From the NCBI RefSeq assembly GCF_049200465.1, contig NZ_CP120836.1, positions 372,001 to 436,000 of the forward strand: 64,000 nucleotides of DNA, read 5' to 3'. This DNA comes from Leptothermofonsia sp049200465. Its GTDB lineage: Bacteria > Cyanobacteriota > Cyanobacteriia > Leptolyngbyales > Leptolyngbyaceae. The position numbers and the translations under genes were made by a program. The notes beneath the pieces were generated by a model that saw only the letters and a list, made by a program, of their open reading frames with translations, was not told the origin of the DNA and made no database searches. Below are positions 51,130 through 59,506 of this stretch, in pieces (within the stretch, counting starts at the first letter, position 1; every line of letters begins with the position of its first letter).

Positions 51130-52185
51130 ATGAAACCAATGATTGATTTACTTAAAACCTCTGGTACCATTCATCTTTCTAAGAAAGCGGTTCTTATTCT
51201 TGCGTTTGCAAGTTTCCTCTCCGGTGGTTTAGAACTTACCCAAACCCAATCTGCAAACGCCCGCAGGCTGGAATGGCCTGCTCAAATCAGCCAAGGCATT
51301 CCTACTCAAGAGTTGCGCCATCGGGGCCTGTCTGGATCAATTTCTCAGGCTGTGTTGCGGGATGCGTCCCGGCGATCGGGCATCCCGGTAGGCCGGTTGA
51401 GAATTGTTCAGGCAACACCAAGGACGTTTAGCAACCTCTGTCAATTCAACTTTGGTGAAGTTTGTACCTACGAGTACCGTCCCATTCGAGGGTGGGAAAT
51501 TGTTGTTCGGGGAGGAAACCAATCCTGGACTTACCATGTCGATCGCACTGGTTCCCGTATCGCCATCGATCCCAACAGTGGTGGCTCAACAGTCAATCTT
51601 CCCATCCCGGCACGTAACGCGGTTCTAAGGGATGCGTCTCGGAGAGCAGGCTTACCAGTCAACGCGGTGCAAATCACTCGCGTCACTCCCAGAACCTTTG
51701 GCAACCCCTGCGAGTTTAACTTTGGTAAAATTTGCACAAAGGAATACAACCCGGTGGAGGGCTGGGAAGTGATGGTACAGGTAGGGGGAGAATCCTGGAG
51801 GTATCACGTTAGTCGCTCCAATTACCAGGTAGTGCTGGATCCGGGGCTTGGAGGAAGCAGCGCTAATTTACCCTATGCCGTAGAGCAAGTCGTATTACAG
51901 GATGCCTCTCGCCGTTCGGGGCTGCCGGTTTCCTATCTGCAAATTACCCAGGCAACCCCTAAAACCTTTGGCAATCCCTGCATTTTTAACTTCGGTGAAA
52001 TTTGCACGCGAGAGTATCGACCCATTGAGGGCTGGGAGGTGGTTGTCCAGGTGCGGCGGCAATCCTGGATCTATCATGTCGATCGCACAGGTTCCCGAAT
52101 TGCCCTGGACCCCAATCTTGGGTTTGCCACCGGTGGTGCAAGATTTTTTAGATGGAGGAATTATAGCGGTAGTCATTGTGGTTAG
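51130..52185 (+). CDS. Secreted protein of three 90-residue repeats
   Basis: 351 residues: a signal peptide or anchor (about 16-45), then three copies of one unit at residues 74-148, 164-238 and 254-328, spaced 90 residues apart. Each has LRDASRRSGIPV-like helix, TPRTFGNPCEFNFG, ICT.EY.P..GWEV, and SW.YHV.R. The two cysteines in each unit (NPC and ICT) are about 11 residues apart and may form a disulfide. The unit looks like a small extracytoplasmic alpha/beta domain; I do not know a named family. From residue 345 on, the coding sequence and the TAG stop lie inside the A10 element, so the true C-terminus was lost. Confidence 0.72.
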   Translation: MKPMIDLLKTSGTIHLSKKAVLILAFASFLSGGLELTQTQSANARRLEWPAQISQGIPTQELRHRGLSGSISQAVLRDASRRSGIPVGRLRIVQATPRTFSNLCQFNFGEVCTYEYRPIRGWEIVVRGGNQSWTYHVDRTGSRIAIDPNSGGSTVNLPIPARNAVLRDASRRAGLPVNAVQITRVTPRTFGNPCEFNFGKICTKEYNPVEGWEVMVQVGGESWRYHVSRSNYQVVLDPGLGGSSANLPYAVEQVVLQDASRRSGLPVSYLQITQATPKTFGNPCIFNFGEICTREYRPIEGWEVVVQVRRQSWIYHVDRTGSRIALDPNLGFATGGARFFRWRNYSGSHCG

Positions 52186-52276
52186 GACAGGGTGCAGGGG
52201 TGGAACCCCTGGCTGGGGCCGAAGACCCCACTCCCTCTCTAATTCCAATGTCCTAACGCACCTGCGTAGAGCTATA
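52162..52276 (+). repeat. TATAGC-family element, full copy (A10)
   Basis: 115 bp, 95 percent or more identical by eye to A8. Ends in GTAGAGCTATA. The first 24 bp are translated as the tail and stop of the three-repeat protein. Confidence 0.92.
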
Positions 52277-52399
52277 ATCCGGACTTCTGGATGCTTCGCA
52301 ACAAAACTTTAGGTCAATCGGTATAGAATTAGACCCATATCTTTCCATTGGGTTTGTAATTTAAATAATTGCCTTTTCCAATTTCGGCTAACGAAGCTG

Positions 52400-52858
52400 A
52401 TGGATGCTCTTCCCACTTTGGCAGGTCTGTTGATTGCGATCGTCGCTGCCTTTCTACTGTTTTTTGGACTGGTGTTAGCACCCTGGCAGGTTCTGCTTTT
52501 GCTACTGGTACTTGGATGGATGACCATCTGGTGGCTGATGAAGCGAAACCAGATTGGGAGCTTACTCCAGGAATCTGAGGATCTAGTCACAACAAGCTCT
52601 TCAGAACATTCAGATAGCACGGCAACCCCTCAAGTGGGCAAAGATTACCCCCTAGTCTACCGGGGGGCAAGCTATCAGCCCATCCTTCCTCCAGCAACAG
52701 ATCCCCCAGCCAAAATAATTGAGATTTCTGGAAAGTACCGGGGAAGCATTTGGAAAAAATCACCTGCTGTTGTCGTCAAGCCTACAGAAGTGCGCAAGAT
52801 TGAAATCACAGGAAAATACCGGGGATGCGTCTGGAAAATCTCAAACAATCAGAAGTAG
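52400..52858 (+). CDS. DUF4278-like membrane protein (152 aa)
   Basis: 152 residues. Two membrane segments (about 5-26 and 30-48), an acidic Ser/Thr linker, then a DUF4278-type tail: LVYRGASYQPILPP followed by two copies of IEI.GKYRG..WK (residues about 107-119 and 134-147). The YRG and GKYRG elements are characteristic of this cyanobacterial family of unknown role. GAAGCTGATGGATGC context gives ATG 52400; the GAAGCTG is a weak ribosome-binding site. Confidence 0.75.
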   Translation: MDALPTLAGLLIAIVAAFLLFFGLVLAPWQVLLLLLVLGWMTIWWLMKRNQIGSLLQESEDLVTTSSSEHSDSTATPQVGKDYPLVYRGASYQPILPPATDPPAKIIEISGKYRGSIWKKSPAVVVKPTEVRKIEITGKYRGCVWKISNNQK

Positions 52859-52929
52859 TTTCACTACCTCTGTCCGGAGACAAGATCCCCGACTTTTTGA
52901 TTGAACTAGTCAATCTCAGGTCAATCTGA

Positions 52930-53038
52930 CTAGTGGTCTGTCAAGACTGTTTTGATGGGTTGAAAATCCTCAAAACACCTGAGAATTGGGTTTTGTAGAT
53001 TTGAGTTATCCCTCAAATCTATCCTGACAGACTACTAG
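52930..53038 (+). repeat. CTAG-bounded D module (D2)
   Basis: 109 bp. Left end CTAGTGGTCTGTCA and right end TGACAGACTACTAG are inverted copies with one mismatch (14-bp TIR). No coding potential. Confidence 0.88.
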
Positions 53039-53132
53039 TACAGCACGGTGGGAATACGGATACTATTCTGGTTCCCTCCGACTCCCCACTCCCCAACCCA
53101 ATGGTTACTGGACTGATGCCATCGTCCACTAG
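53035..53132 (-). repeat. CTAG-bounded B module, reverse copy (B3)
   Basis: 98 bp, CTAGTACAGCACGGTGGGAA to ATCGTCCACTAG. Reverse of B1 and B2; shares its left CTAG with D2. Confidence 0.88.
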
Positions 53133-53269
53133 AAAGTCGGGGGTCTGGATCTGGCAGAAATCACCTGATCAGATTCGCTAAGTGCTGTTGTTCAAGCAGA
53201 ACAGTAGCAAAGTATTTCAGAATAAATTACCAGGATATACTCACCGGATTCGCGGAAAAATCATTCTCC

Positions 53270-53689
53270 ATGTTACAGAAATTACTCCCTGTTCTCGCTC
53301 TTTCTCTAATTCCTGCCCTTGCCGTTGCCGCCAGTAGTTTACCCAAACCTAATGCCAGTGGGGATTATGTTGTTCGCACGGGGCATCGATTTTGGGTCGT
53401 TGTTGACCCCGATCCCCGTGGGGTCAATTGTCGTTGGTCTCCTGCCATGCCCGCCAACTGGTACGATCCTGCCGCCAAACTACCCCCTGCAACGATTGAC
53501 CAGTGGCCTGTCGTCCGACGTTTCAAGAAAGCGACCGTTTTAACCTCTAATACTTTCCCAGCAGGGTTTGCGCTGATGTTTGACTCACGTAATAAACCCT
53601 GGCTTAAGGTGAACGTAGGTACAAAGGAGCAGATTTGTCTGGTACGGGCAAATACAAAGTTTATCCAGCCAGTTGAAGGGAAAAAGTGA
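53270..53689 (+). CDS. Hypothetical secreted protein (139 aa)
   Basis: 139 residues. A signal peptide (MLQKLLPVLALSLIPALAVAAS) is followed by a beta-rich body with DPDPRGVNCRW and KPWLKVNVGTKEQICLVRAN, holding two cysteines that may pair. It has the look of a small periplasmic SH3-like domain, but no family is recognised. It sits 70 bp upstream of fumC without shared function. Confidence 0.66.
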   Translation: MLQKLLPVLALSLIPALAVAASSLPKPNASGDYVVRTGHRFWVVVDPDPRGVNCRWSPAMPANWYDPAAKLPPATIDQWPVVRRFKKATVLTSNTFPAGFALMFDSRNKPWLKVNVGTKEQICLVRANTKFIQPVEGKK

Positions 53690-53759
53690 AGCTGGATGGG
53701 AGTGGATGGGTAGATGTACAGGTTAGGATGGGGCAGCAACCATTAGACAATCGCCTCCA

Positions 53760-55178
53760 ATGTCAACCCGTGAACCAATAGCGGAAGTCCGGATCGAAAC
53801 TGATAGCATGGGGCCGGTGGAAGTTCCCAATGATCGCCTGTGGGGAGCACAAACCCAGCGATCGCTCTTGCATTTTGCGATTGGAACTGAACGTTTTGGC
53901 TGGGGACGGCCTGTAATTCGTGCGTTGGGAATCTTGAAAAAGTGTGCAGCGATCGCCAACGGTGAACTGGGTCAGTTGCCTCCCGAAAAAGTCAACCTGA
54001 TTGTACAGGCGGCTGATGAAGTGATCGCGGGCAAGTGGGACAGCGAGTTTCCCCTGGTTGTGTTTCAAACGGGTTCGGGAACGCAAACCAACATGAATGC
54101 AAACGAGGTGATCTCGAATCGTGCTATTCAACTGGCAGGGGGGGTAGTGGGGTCAAAGCAACCCATTCATCCAAATGATGATGTCAACCGCAGTCAATCA
54201 TCCAATGACACCTTTCCAACGGCAATGCACATTGCGACTGTTGAACAACTGGAGAATAGATTGATTCCCATTATCACTGATTTGCGCAATGTCCTGGATG
54301 CAAAATCAAAAGCCTATGCCGATGTCATTATGGTTGGCAGAACACATTTGCAGGATGCCACTCCAATCACTCTGGGGCAGGTCATTTCAGGTTGGGTGGC
54401 TCAGATTGACCAAACCCTTGCAATGGTTCGTAGTACGCTGCCGGGAATTTATGAGCTGGCGATCGGGGGCACAGCAGTCGGTACGGGATTAAATGCCCCT
54501 GCCCAGTTTGGAGAACTCACCACCCGCAAAATTGCCGAAGAAACCGGAAAGCCCTTTATTTCTGCTCCCAACAAATTTGCTGCCCTCTCTGCCCACGATG
54601 CCATGGTGAATGTCAGTGCCGCTATCCGCACCCTGGCTGGAGCATTGATGAAAATTGCCAATGATGTGCGCTGGTATGCCTGCGGCCCAAGGGCAGGCAT
54701 TGGAGAAATCAAAATTCCGGAAAATGAACCTGGTTCTTCCATCATGCCAGGGAAAATCAACCCCACCCAGAGTGAAGCTCTAACCATGGTTGTCGTTCAG
54801 GTATTTGGGAATGACGCTGCGGTAGCCTTTGCTGGGTCCCAGGGCAACTTTCAACTCAATGTCTACAAGCCAGTCATCCTACACAATGTTTTGGAATCGA
54901 TCGCATTACTTTGCGATGCTTGCCAATCTTTCAATGATCACTGTGCCAGAGGCATTGAACCGAATGAAAAACGCATCAAACAAAACCTGGACAATTCGCT
55001 GATGCTGGTCACGGCCCTCAACCCCTACATCGGCTACGAAAAAGCTGCTAAAATCGCCCTCCTTGCCTACCACGACGACATCAGCCTGCGGGAAGCAGCA
55101 CTCAAATTGGGTTACGTCACAGCAGAACAGTTTGATGCCTGGGTGAGGCCAGAAAATATGGTCGGTGAGAGAGGGTAA
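53760..55178 (+). CDS. fumC: Fumarate hydratase, class II
   Basis: 472 residues, full length for a class II fumarase. Signature GSSIMPGKINPTQ is complete, with TGSGTQTNMNANEVI and VNRSQSSNDTFPT also intact. It hydrates fumarate to malate in the tricarboxylic-acid and purine/arginine pathways. ATG 53760 gives the ST-rich N-terminus usual for the family. Downstream, a 7-bp inverted repeat (CACAGGC/GCCTGTG, 55202-55225) lies between it and the convergent gene. Confidence 0.96.
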   Translation: MSTREPIAEVRIETDSMGPVEVPNDRLWGAQTQRSLLHFAIGTERFGWGRPVIRALGILKKCAAIANGELGQLPPEKVNLIVQAADEVIAGKWDSEFPLVVFQTGSGTQTNMNANEVISNRAIQLAGGVVGSKQPIHPNDDVNRSQSSNDTFPTAMHIATVEQLENRLIPIITDLRNVLDAKSKAYADVIMVGRTHLQDATPITLGQVISGWVAQIDQTLAMVRSTLPGIYELAIGGTAVGTGLNAPAQFGELTTRKIAEETGKPFISAPNKFAALSAHDAMVNVSAAIRTLAGALMKIANDVRWYACGPRAGIGEIKIPENEPGSSIMPGKINPTQSEALTMVVVQVFGNDAAVAFAGSQGNFQLNVYKPVILHNVLESIALLCDACQSFNDHCARGIEPNEKRIKQNLDNSLMLVTALNPYIGYEKAAKIALLAYHDDISLREAALKLGYVTAEQFDAWVRPENMVGERG

Positions 55179-55243
55179 GGGGCAGCAGACCAGCGCGGAA
55201 TCACAGGCATTCGCCGCAGCCTGTGGAGCTACCTTCCCACGCT

Positions 55244-55729
55244 CTAAACATCACTAGACTGGGAGAAGTAGGCACCAATGCTAAAACTGGTTGTGTCTTC
55301 GATTTGCTTTAAAGTGGAGCGGGTGATTAACTTACCAGCCTCCACCAGAACTTGACCTGTCAGGGGGTGCAGGAGGTCTTGTTCGGCTCGACGGCCAATC
55401 AATGCCTCAATATCCTTCAGCGAGTTGATATACATACCCGGTGGCAGTTCAACCACCACCCCGTTCTTGAGAACTCGGGCCTGGCAGGCAAGGCGAGAAT
55501 TTGGTTTACAGGAGGTGATCACTTCCAGGGTGCGTTGCTCTCGTCGATTAATGGGTGAAAGGGCTTCCATGCCTTCTTGCACATACACGTGGCAGGTGGC
55601 GCACATTCCCCTGCCGCCACACTCTTTCAACACATCCAGGTCTTTATTAATCAGAACGGATAGAAGGTTGCCGTTCGTTTCAACTGAGGTTTCTTGAGCG
55701 ATCGGCTCTAATCTAACGGTTTTAGCCAT
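55244..55729 (-). CDS. 2Fe-2S ferredoxin-like protein with C-terminal extension
   Basis: 161 residues. The [2Fe-2S] ligands are C37, C43 and C46 (KECGGRGMCATC) and C82 (SRLACQAR), i.e. CX5CX2C plus a distal Cys, the adrenodoxin-type spacing. Residues 100-161 extend past the fold, with LLHPLTGQVLVEAGKLITRSTL, a block not usual in simple ferredoxins. Electron transfer is certain in kind, but the partner is unknown. GGAGAAACG before the ATG (reverse strand) gives a good ribosome-binding site. Confidence 0.87.
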   Translation of the reverse strand: MAKTVRLEPIAQETSVETNGNLLSVLINKDLDVLKECGGRGMCATCHVYVQEGMEALSPINRREQRTLEVITSCKPNSRLACQARVLKNGVVVELPPGMYINSLKDIEALIGRRAEQDLLHPLTGQVLVEAGKLITRSTLKQIEDTTSFSIGAYFSQSSDV

Positions 55730-55791
55730 TCGTTTCTCCTAATAGGGAAAAGTAGGAAGTGTGGGCGGGGAGAGAGAAATTCACTCGCTAA

Positions 55792-55893
55792 TATAGCTGG
55801 CACTAGGCTGTTGAGGATACTGGGTTGAAGGGGGACGAAGAGGTCCTACCAAGGGTTCATCCCCTGCACTCCGTTCGAAGCCTGGTAGCTATA
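55792..55893. repeat. TATAGC-family element (A12), diverged
   Basis: About 102 bp from TATAGCTGGCACTAGGCTG to TGGTAGCTATA. The interior keeps GGGTTCATCCCCTGCAC. Upstream of the ferredoxin gene. Confidence 0.65.
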
Positions 55894-55975
55894 GCTATAT
55901 TTTTAATATCGAGATTGCCCAGAGTTCGTGGTGTTCTAGCAGCTTTATGAAGCAACTTGTTACGGGCTGCTGTTG

Positions 55976-56797
55976 CTACTCCTTTTTAAGCAGGAGGGCT
56001 TTCTGCTCGTCATTAAGTGCTTTCTGCTCAACGATGTTAGGAAAGTCTCGGATGACCTGAGAGCAGCGTTTGGTAAATATAGCAACCCATTCCTGAATGT
56101 ACTTTTGCTCTTGAGGATTGATGGGTTTTTGCTGCTCCTGGGCAGAAAGCCCTGAGAAGGTAAATTGGGCGGAGCGATCAATCTGGAAGTGGCTCAGCCA
56201 CTCATTCTGTGGGCGAGTAGATTTCCAATAGTTGGCAATGACTTGGGTGCCAAGGTATTGGGTTGTGAATTTACTAAAGTGGTTGAGAGCGGTGAGGAGG
56301 TCGTTTAAGGTTGTACTGCTGGAGGGGGGATGGGGGGCAGGGGGTGGGGTGGGCTCTGATTGGGGGATAGTTGGGGCAGGGAGACTGGCCGTTCTGGCTT
56401 TGCGGTAACTTGTGCCGGGGAGAGTGACGTTTCCTGCGACTAGCCGGAAAGTTGCGATCGCATTGGTAATGTCTTCTTTGAGGACTGCTTTTAGGTTTTT
56501 AATAGTTTTTAGATAGTCTGAATAGGTGAGATCATTTCGGGTTAAAACCAGCAAGATGATTCCATGTTCTAGTCTATAGATATGAACCTGATATCCCGTA
56601 AATTGAAAATCGAATGTCTCAAATCCCTCAGGAATGGTTTCCACGACTCGTAGAATACCTTGGGCCAATGCTTCCTTCTGCTGAAAGTTGAGGGTTTGAT
56701 CTACCCCACAAAAATAAGGGCGAGACCGCCCATCCATTAAGGCAATCCCCGCAATTCCTGGTAAATTCAAAAAGTCCCGGATAACCTCCCGTTTCAT
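55976..56797 (-). CDS. Conserved hypothetical protein, possible roadblock/LC7-like N-terminus
   Basis: 273 residues. Residues 1-95 (IRDFLNLPGIAGIALMDGRS, then FQFTGYQVHIYRLEHGIILLVLT) have the strand pattern of roadblock/LC7 domains, but this is a fold-level guess. A Pro-rich linker (about 140-165, QSEPTPPPAPHPPSSS) joins a helical C-terminal part (about 165-273) ending DEQKALLLKKE. It lies just downstream of, and away from, rbcR; its partner is unknown. Confidence 0.62.
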   Translation of the reverse strand: MKREVIRDFLNLPGIAGIALMDGRSRPYFCGVDQTLNFQQKEALAQGILRVVETIPEGFETFDFQFTGYQVHIYRLEHGIILLVLTRNDLTYSDYLKTIKNLKAVLKEDITNAIATFRLVAGNVTLPGTSYRKARTASLPAPTIPQSEPTPPPAPHPPSSSTTLNDLLTALNHFSKFTTQYLGTQVIANYWKSTRPQNEWLSHFQIDRSAQFTFSGLSAQEQQKPINPQEQKYIQEWVAIFTKRCSQVIRDFPNIVEQKALNDEQKALLLKKE

Positions 56798-56989
56798 AGT
56801 TCTTTAATTTACGTTTCAATACAATACATGTCACAAAGTATCGCTGAGGATTTAATCAGTTGTTATGTTTGTTATGTTACGTTTTTTGTCTTAACCACTC
56901 CAAATTTCCATAAACAATTTAATTCTCAAGTCTAGCCCCCCTCAGCAGGTTTTACGCTTCGGCTCCTTACATCTTTCAGCTTTAGCAGT

Positions 56990-58024
56990 ATGTCAGACCT
57001 TCCTTTTACTCTGGATCAGTTAAGAATTCTCAAGGCGATCGCTGCCGAGGGGAGCTTCAAACGTGCTGCGGATAGTCTGTACGTTTCACAGCCTGCCGTC
57101 AGCTTGCAGGTACAAAACCTGGAGCGCCAGCTAGATGTACCTCTGTTCGACCGCGGAGGCCGGCGGGCACAGTTGACAGAAGCGGGGCATCTTCTCCTCA
57201 ACTATGGGGAAAAAATACTAACCCTCTGTCAAGAAACCTGTCGGGCGATCGAAGATCTGCAAAACCTCCAGGGTGGCACCCTCATTATTGGAGCTAGTCA
57301 GACGACAGGAACTTACCTGCTACCTCGAATGATTGGCTTGTTTCGTCAGAAGTACCCTGATGTCGCTGTACAACTGCACGTTCACTCCACTCGACGGACC
57401 TCCTGGAGTGTCGCCAACGGACAGATCGACTTAGCTATTATTGGAGGTGAAGTTTCTCCTGAACTACAGGACTCTTTAGAGATTATTCCCTATGCCGAAG
57501 ATGAACTAGCATTGATTCTGCCAGTCTTCCATCCCCTGGCGAAAGTAGAGACCGTTCAGAAAGATGACCTGTACAAGCTTCAGTTCATCGCTCTCGATTC
57601 CCAATCCACCATTCGCAAAGTGATTGACCAGGTGCTGGCTCGGTGTGGTATTGAAACCCGCCGCCTGCGGATTGAAATGGAACTGAATTCGATTGAGGCA
57701 ATCAAAAATGCTGTGCAGGCAGGGTTAGGAGCGGCTTTTGTTTCCACCACGGCGATTGAGAAAGAGCTGCAAATGGGGATTTTGCACCGGGCAAAGATTG
57801 ATGATGTGGTCGTAAAGCGAATGCTGTCGGTCATCATTAACCCGAATCGCTATCGCTCAAAAGCCGCTGAAGCATTTTGCCGGGACATTCTGCCGAAGTT
57901 TGCTTCTTACACTACTGAATCACAGCGGTACGAGCCTACAAATCATACAAATCATATTGAGACGCCAAAGCCCGTTGCCCCTAATCCAGGGAATCATCGT
58001 TTGGTAATGCCAGAAATTGAGTGA
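56990..58024 (+). CDS. rbcR: LysR-type regulator RbcR
   Basis: 344 residues. The N-terminal winged helix-turn-helix LDQLRILKAIAAEGSFKRAA, then VSQPAVSLQVQNLERQLDVP and LFDRGGRRAQLTEAG, is nearly invariant in RbcR/Ycf30. The LysR effector domain (about 95-310) contains GASQTTGTYLLPRMIGLFRQ. RbcR activates RuBisCO genes in cyanobacteria. The C-terminal 30 residues are low complexity. The stop (58022-58024) overlaps the start region of the next gene (GTG at 58021), so the kinase is likely translated from the same message. Confidence 0.93.
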   Translation: MSDLPFTLDQLRILKAIAAEGSFKRAADSLYVSQPAVSLQVQNLERQLDVPLFDRGGRRAQLTEAGHLLLNYGEKILTLCQETCRAIEDLQNLQGGTLIIGASQTTGTYLLPRMIGLFRQKYPDVAVQLHVHSTRRTSWSVANGQIDLAIIGGEVSPELQDSLEIIPYAEDELALILPVFHPLAKVETVQKDDLYKLQFIALDSQSTIRKVIDQVLARCGIETRRLRIEMELNSIEAIKNAVQAGLGAAFVSTTAIEKELQMGILHRAKIDDVVVKRMLSVIINPNRYRSKAAEAFCRDILPKFASYTTESQRYEPTNHTNHIETPKPVAPNPGNHRLVMPEIE

Positions 58025-59502
58025 CTTCTATGGAGCTCTATTGCACTCGTCCGGGTTGCCTCAGACCTGTTAACCATTTTGCTGACTTGGACGATCTAGC
58101 GATTCTAAGAACGGTGCCGCAGAAGTACTGTATTACCTGTGGAATGCCGCTTATCCTGGCTGGCCACTATTTGCCGCTCAAGCTACTGGGGCAGGGTGGG
58201 TTTGGAGCGGCGTTTCTGGCCCGCGATCGCCACACTTCTAACCTGCGTCAGTGTGTAATAAAGCAATTTCAACCTGCGGGCAACCTGAGCCCCGGGCAAC
58301 TTCAGATGGCACAGGAATTATTTGAGCGGGAAGGCAAAGCTTTGGAGGAATTGGGCAATGCCCATCCCCAGATTCCTGATTCCTATGCTTTTTTTGAGCT
58401 GATAGTTCCCAGTCAACAACCAGGAAAGCAGGATCAGTTTTTTTATCTGGCCCAGGAGTATATTGATGGGCAAACGATGGAAGAGGAGCTGGCTCACAAG
58501 GGAGTGTTCTCTGGCCAGGACGTGATGGAGCTGTTACAGGCTATTCTGCCGGTTCTGAAGTTTGTCCATGAGAATGGCTTTATTCACCGCGATATTAAGC
58601 CTTCCAACATCATGCGTCATCGTAATGGGCAGCTTTATTTGCTGGATTTTGGTGCAGTCAAGCAGGCCACCAAAGGCAGCACCGGATCCAAATCTACCGG
58701 CATTTATTCCAAGGGGTTTGCGCCGCCGGAACAGGTTTCGGGGAGCGAGGTTTATCCTTCAACTGATCTCTACGCTTTGGCAGTCACCTGCATCATGCTG
58801 CTGACCGGAAAGGAGCCCAATGAACTATACGATTCGTATAGCAACATCTGGAAATGGCGGATTTATGCCCCTCAGATTGCTGATCCGCTGGCTGATGTGC
58901 TGGATCGGATGCTACTGCCTTCGCCCAGTCAACGATTTCATTCGGCAGTTGAGGTATTGGAAGCGCTGAAGCGATCGCCGTCTCCGGCCAGTTCTCGGGT
59001 TGCCCAATCCAAAGCAAAGGCTGTACCGTCTACTCCAGCACCCGCTTCACCCACTGTGTTGCCCCAGCCTTCAGTCAATCAACCCCCTGCCACACCACAG
59101 GCAAAGCCAGTCAGGCAACGCCCTACAGTGCCCCCCTTTTCGACAATAGAACTTTTAGGTGGAGCAGCGTTTACGGGATTTGAAGGGGGATTGCTGGCAA
59201 TCGCCCTTGTGAGCTTGTTAGGCACCTCTTTGGTTTCGGCGGGTTTCTGGGTGCTGCTGCTGCTGGGACTGGTGCTGCTTCAGTCGCGCCGGGTGATTGA
59301 GCGAGTTGATTTGCTGCTTCTTGCGATCGGAACCCTGGCAACGGTGTTGTTTATTCCAAAACTGCATGGGGTTTTACTCCTGGCTAATGTGGAAACCCCT
59401 CTCCTGGTGGTGTTGTTTATAGCAGTATTAGCAGGTTTGCTGGCAGTTACTATCACAACTCTGTTCCGCTTGATTTACAAATTGCTCTCAACATTTCTTT
59501 AA
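58021..59502 (+). CDS. Ser/Thr protein kinase with N-terminal zinc-ribbon and C-terminal membrane spans
   Basis: About 493 residues from GTG 58021, or 490 from ATG 58030. A Cys-rich head (YCTRPGCLRP and QKYCITCGMPL: two CxxxxC/CxxC pairs) resembles a zinc ribbon. The kinase domain (about 45-320) has LLGQGGFGAAF (Gly loop), VIKQF (Lys), FIHRDIKPSNIM (catalytic loop) and LLDFGAVKQ (DFG). A Pro-rich linker (325-370) and four hydrophobic spans (about 380-490) follow. It phosphorylates Ser/Thr; the membrane tail suggests it reports a surface signal. The next gene, a PstS-like protein, starts 4 bp after its stop. Confidence 0.89.
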   Translation: MTSMELYCTRPGCLRPVNHFADLDDLAILRTVPQKYCITCGMPLILAGHYLPLKLLGQGGFGAAFLARDRHTSNLRQCVIKQFQPAGNLSPGQLQMAQELFEREGKALEELGNAHPQIPDSYAFFELIVPSQQPGKQDQFFYLAQEYIDGQTMEEELAHKGVFSGQDVMELLQAILPVLKFVHENGFIHRDIKPSNIMRHRNGQLYLLDFGAVKQATKGSTGSKSTGIYSKGFAPPEQVSGSEVYPSTDLYALAVTCIMLLTGKEPNELYDSYSNIWKWRIYAPQIADPLADVLDRMLLPSPSQRFHSAVEVLEALKRSPSPASSRVAQSKAKAVPSTPAPASPTVLPQPSVNQPPATPQAKPVRQRPTVPPFSTIELLGGAAFTGFEGGLLAIALVSLLGTSLVSAGFWVLLLLGLVLLQSRRVIERVDLLLLAIGTLATVLFIPKLHGVLLLANVETPLLVVLFIAVLAGLLAVTITTLFRLIYKLLSTFL

Positions 59503-59506
59503 GCCC

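Larger units (their letters stand above)
52859..53269. other. Gap holding D2 and B3 modules
   Basis: 411 bases without genes. D2 (52930-53038) and B3 (53035-53132) adjoin and share one CTAG. The rest is AT-rich, with AAATTACCAGGATATACTC upstream of the next start. Confidence 0.6.
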
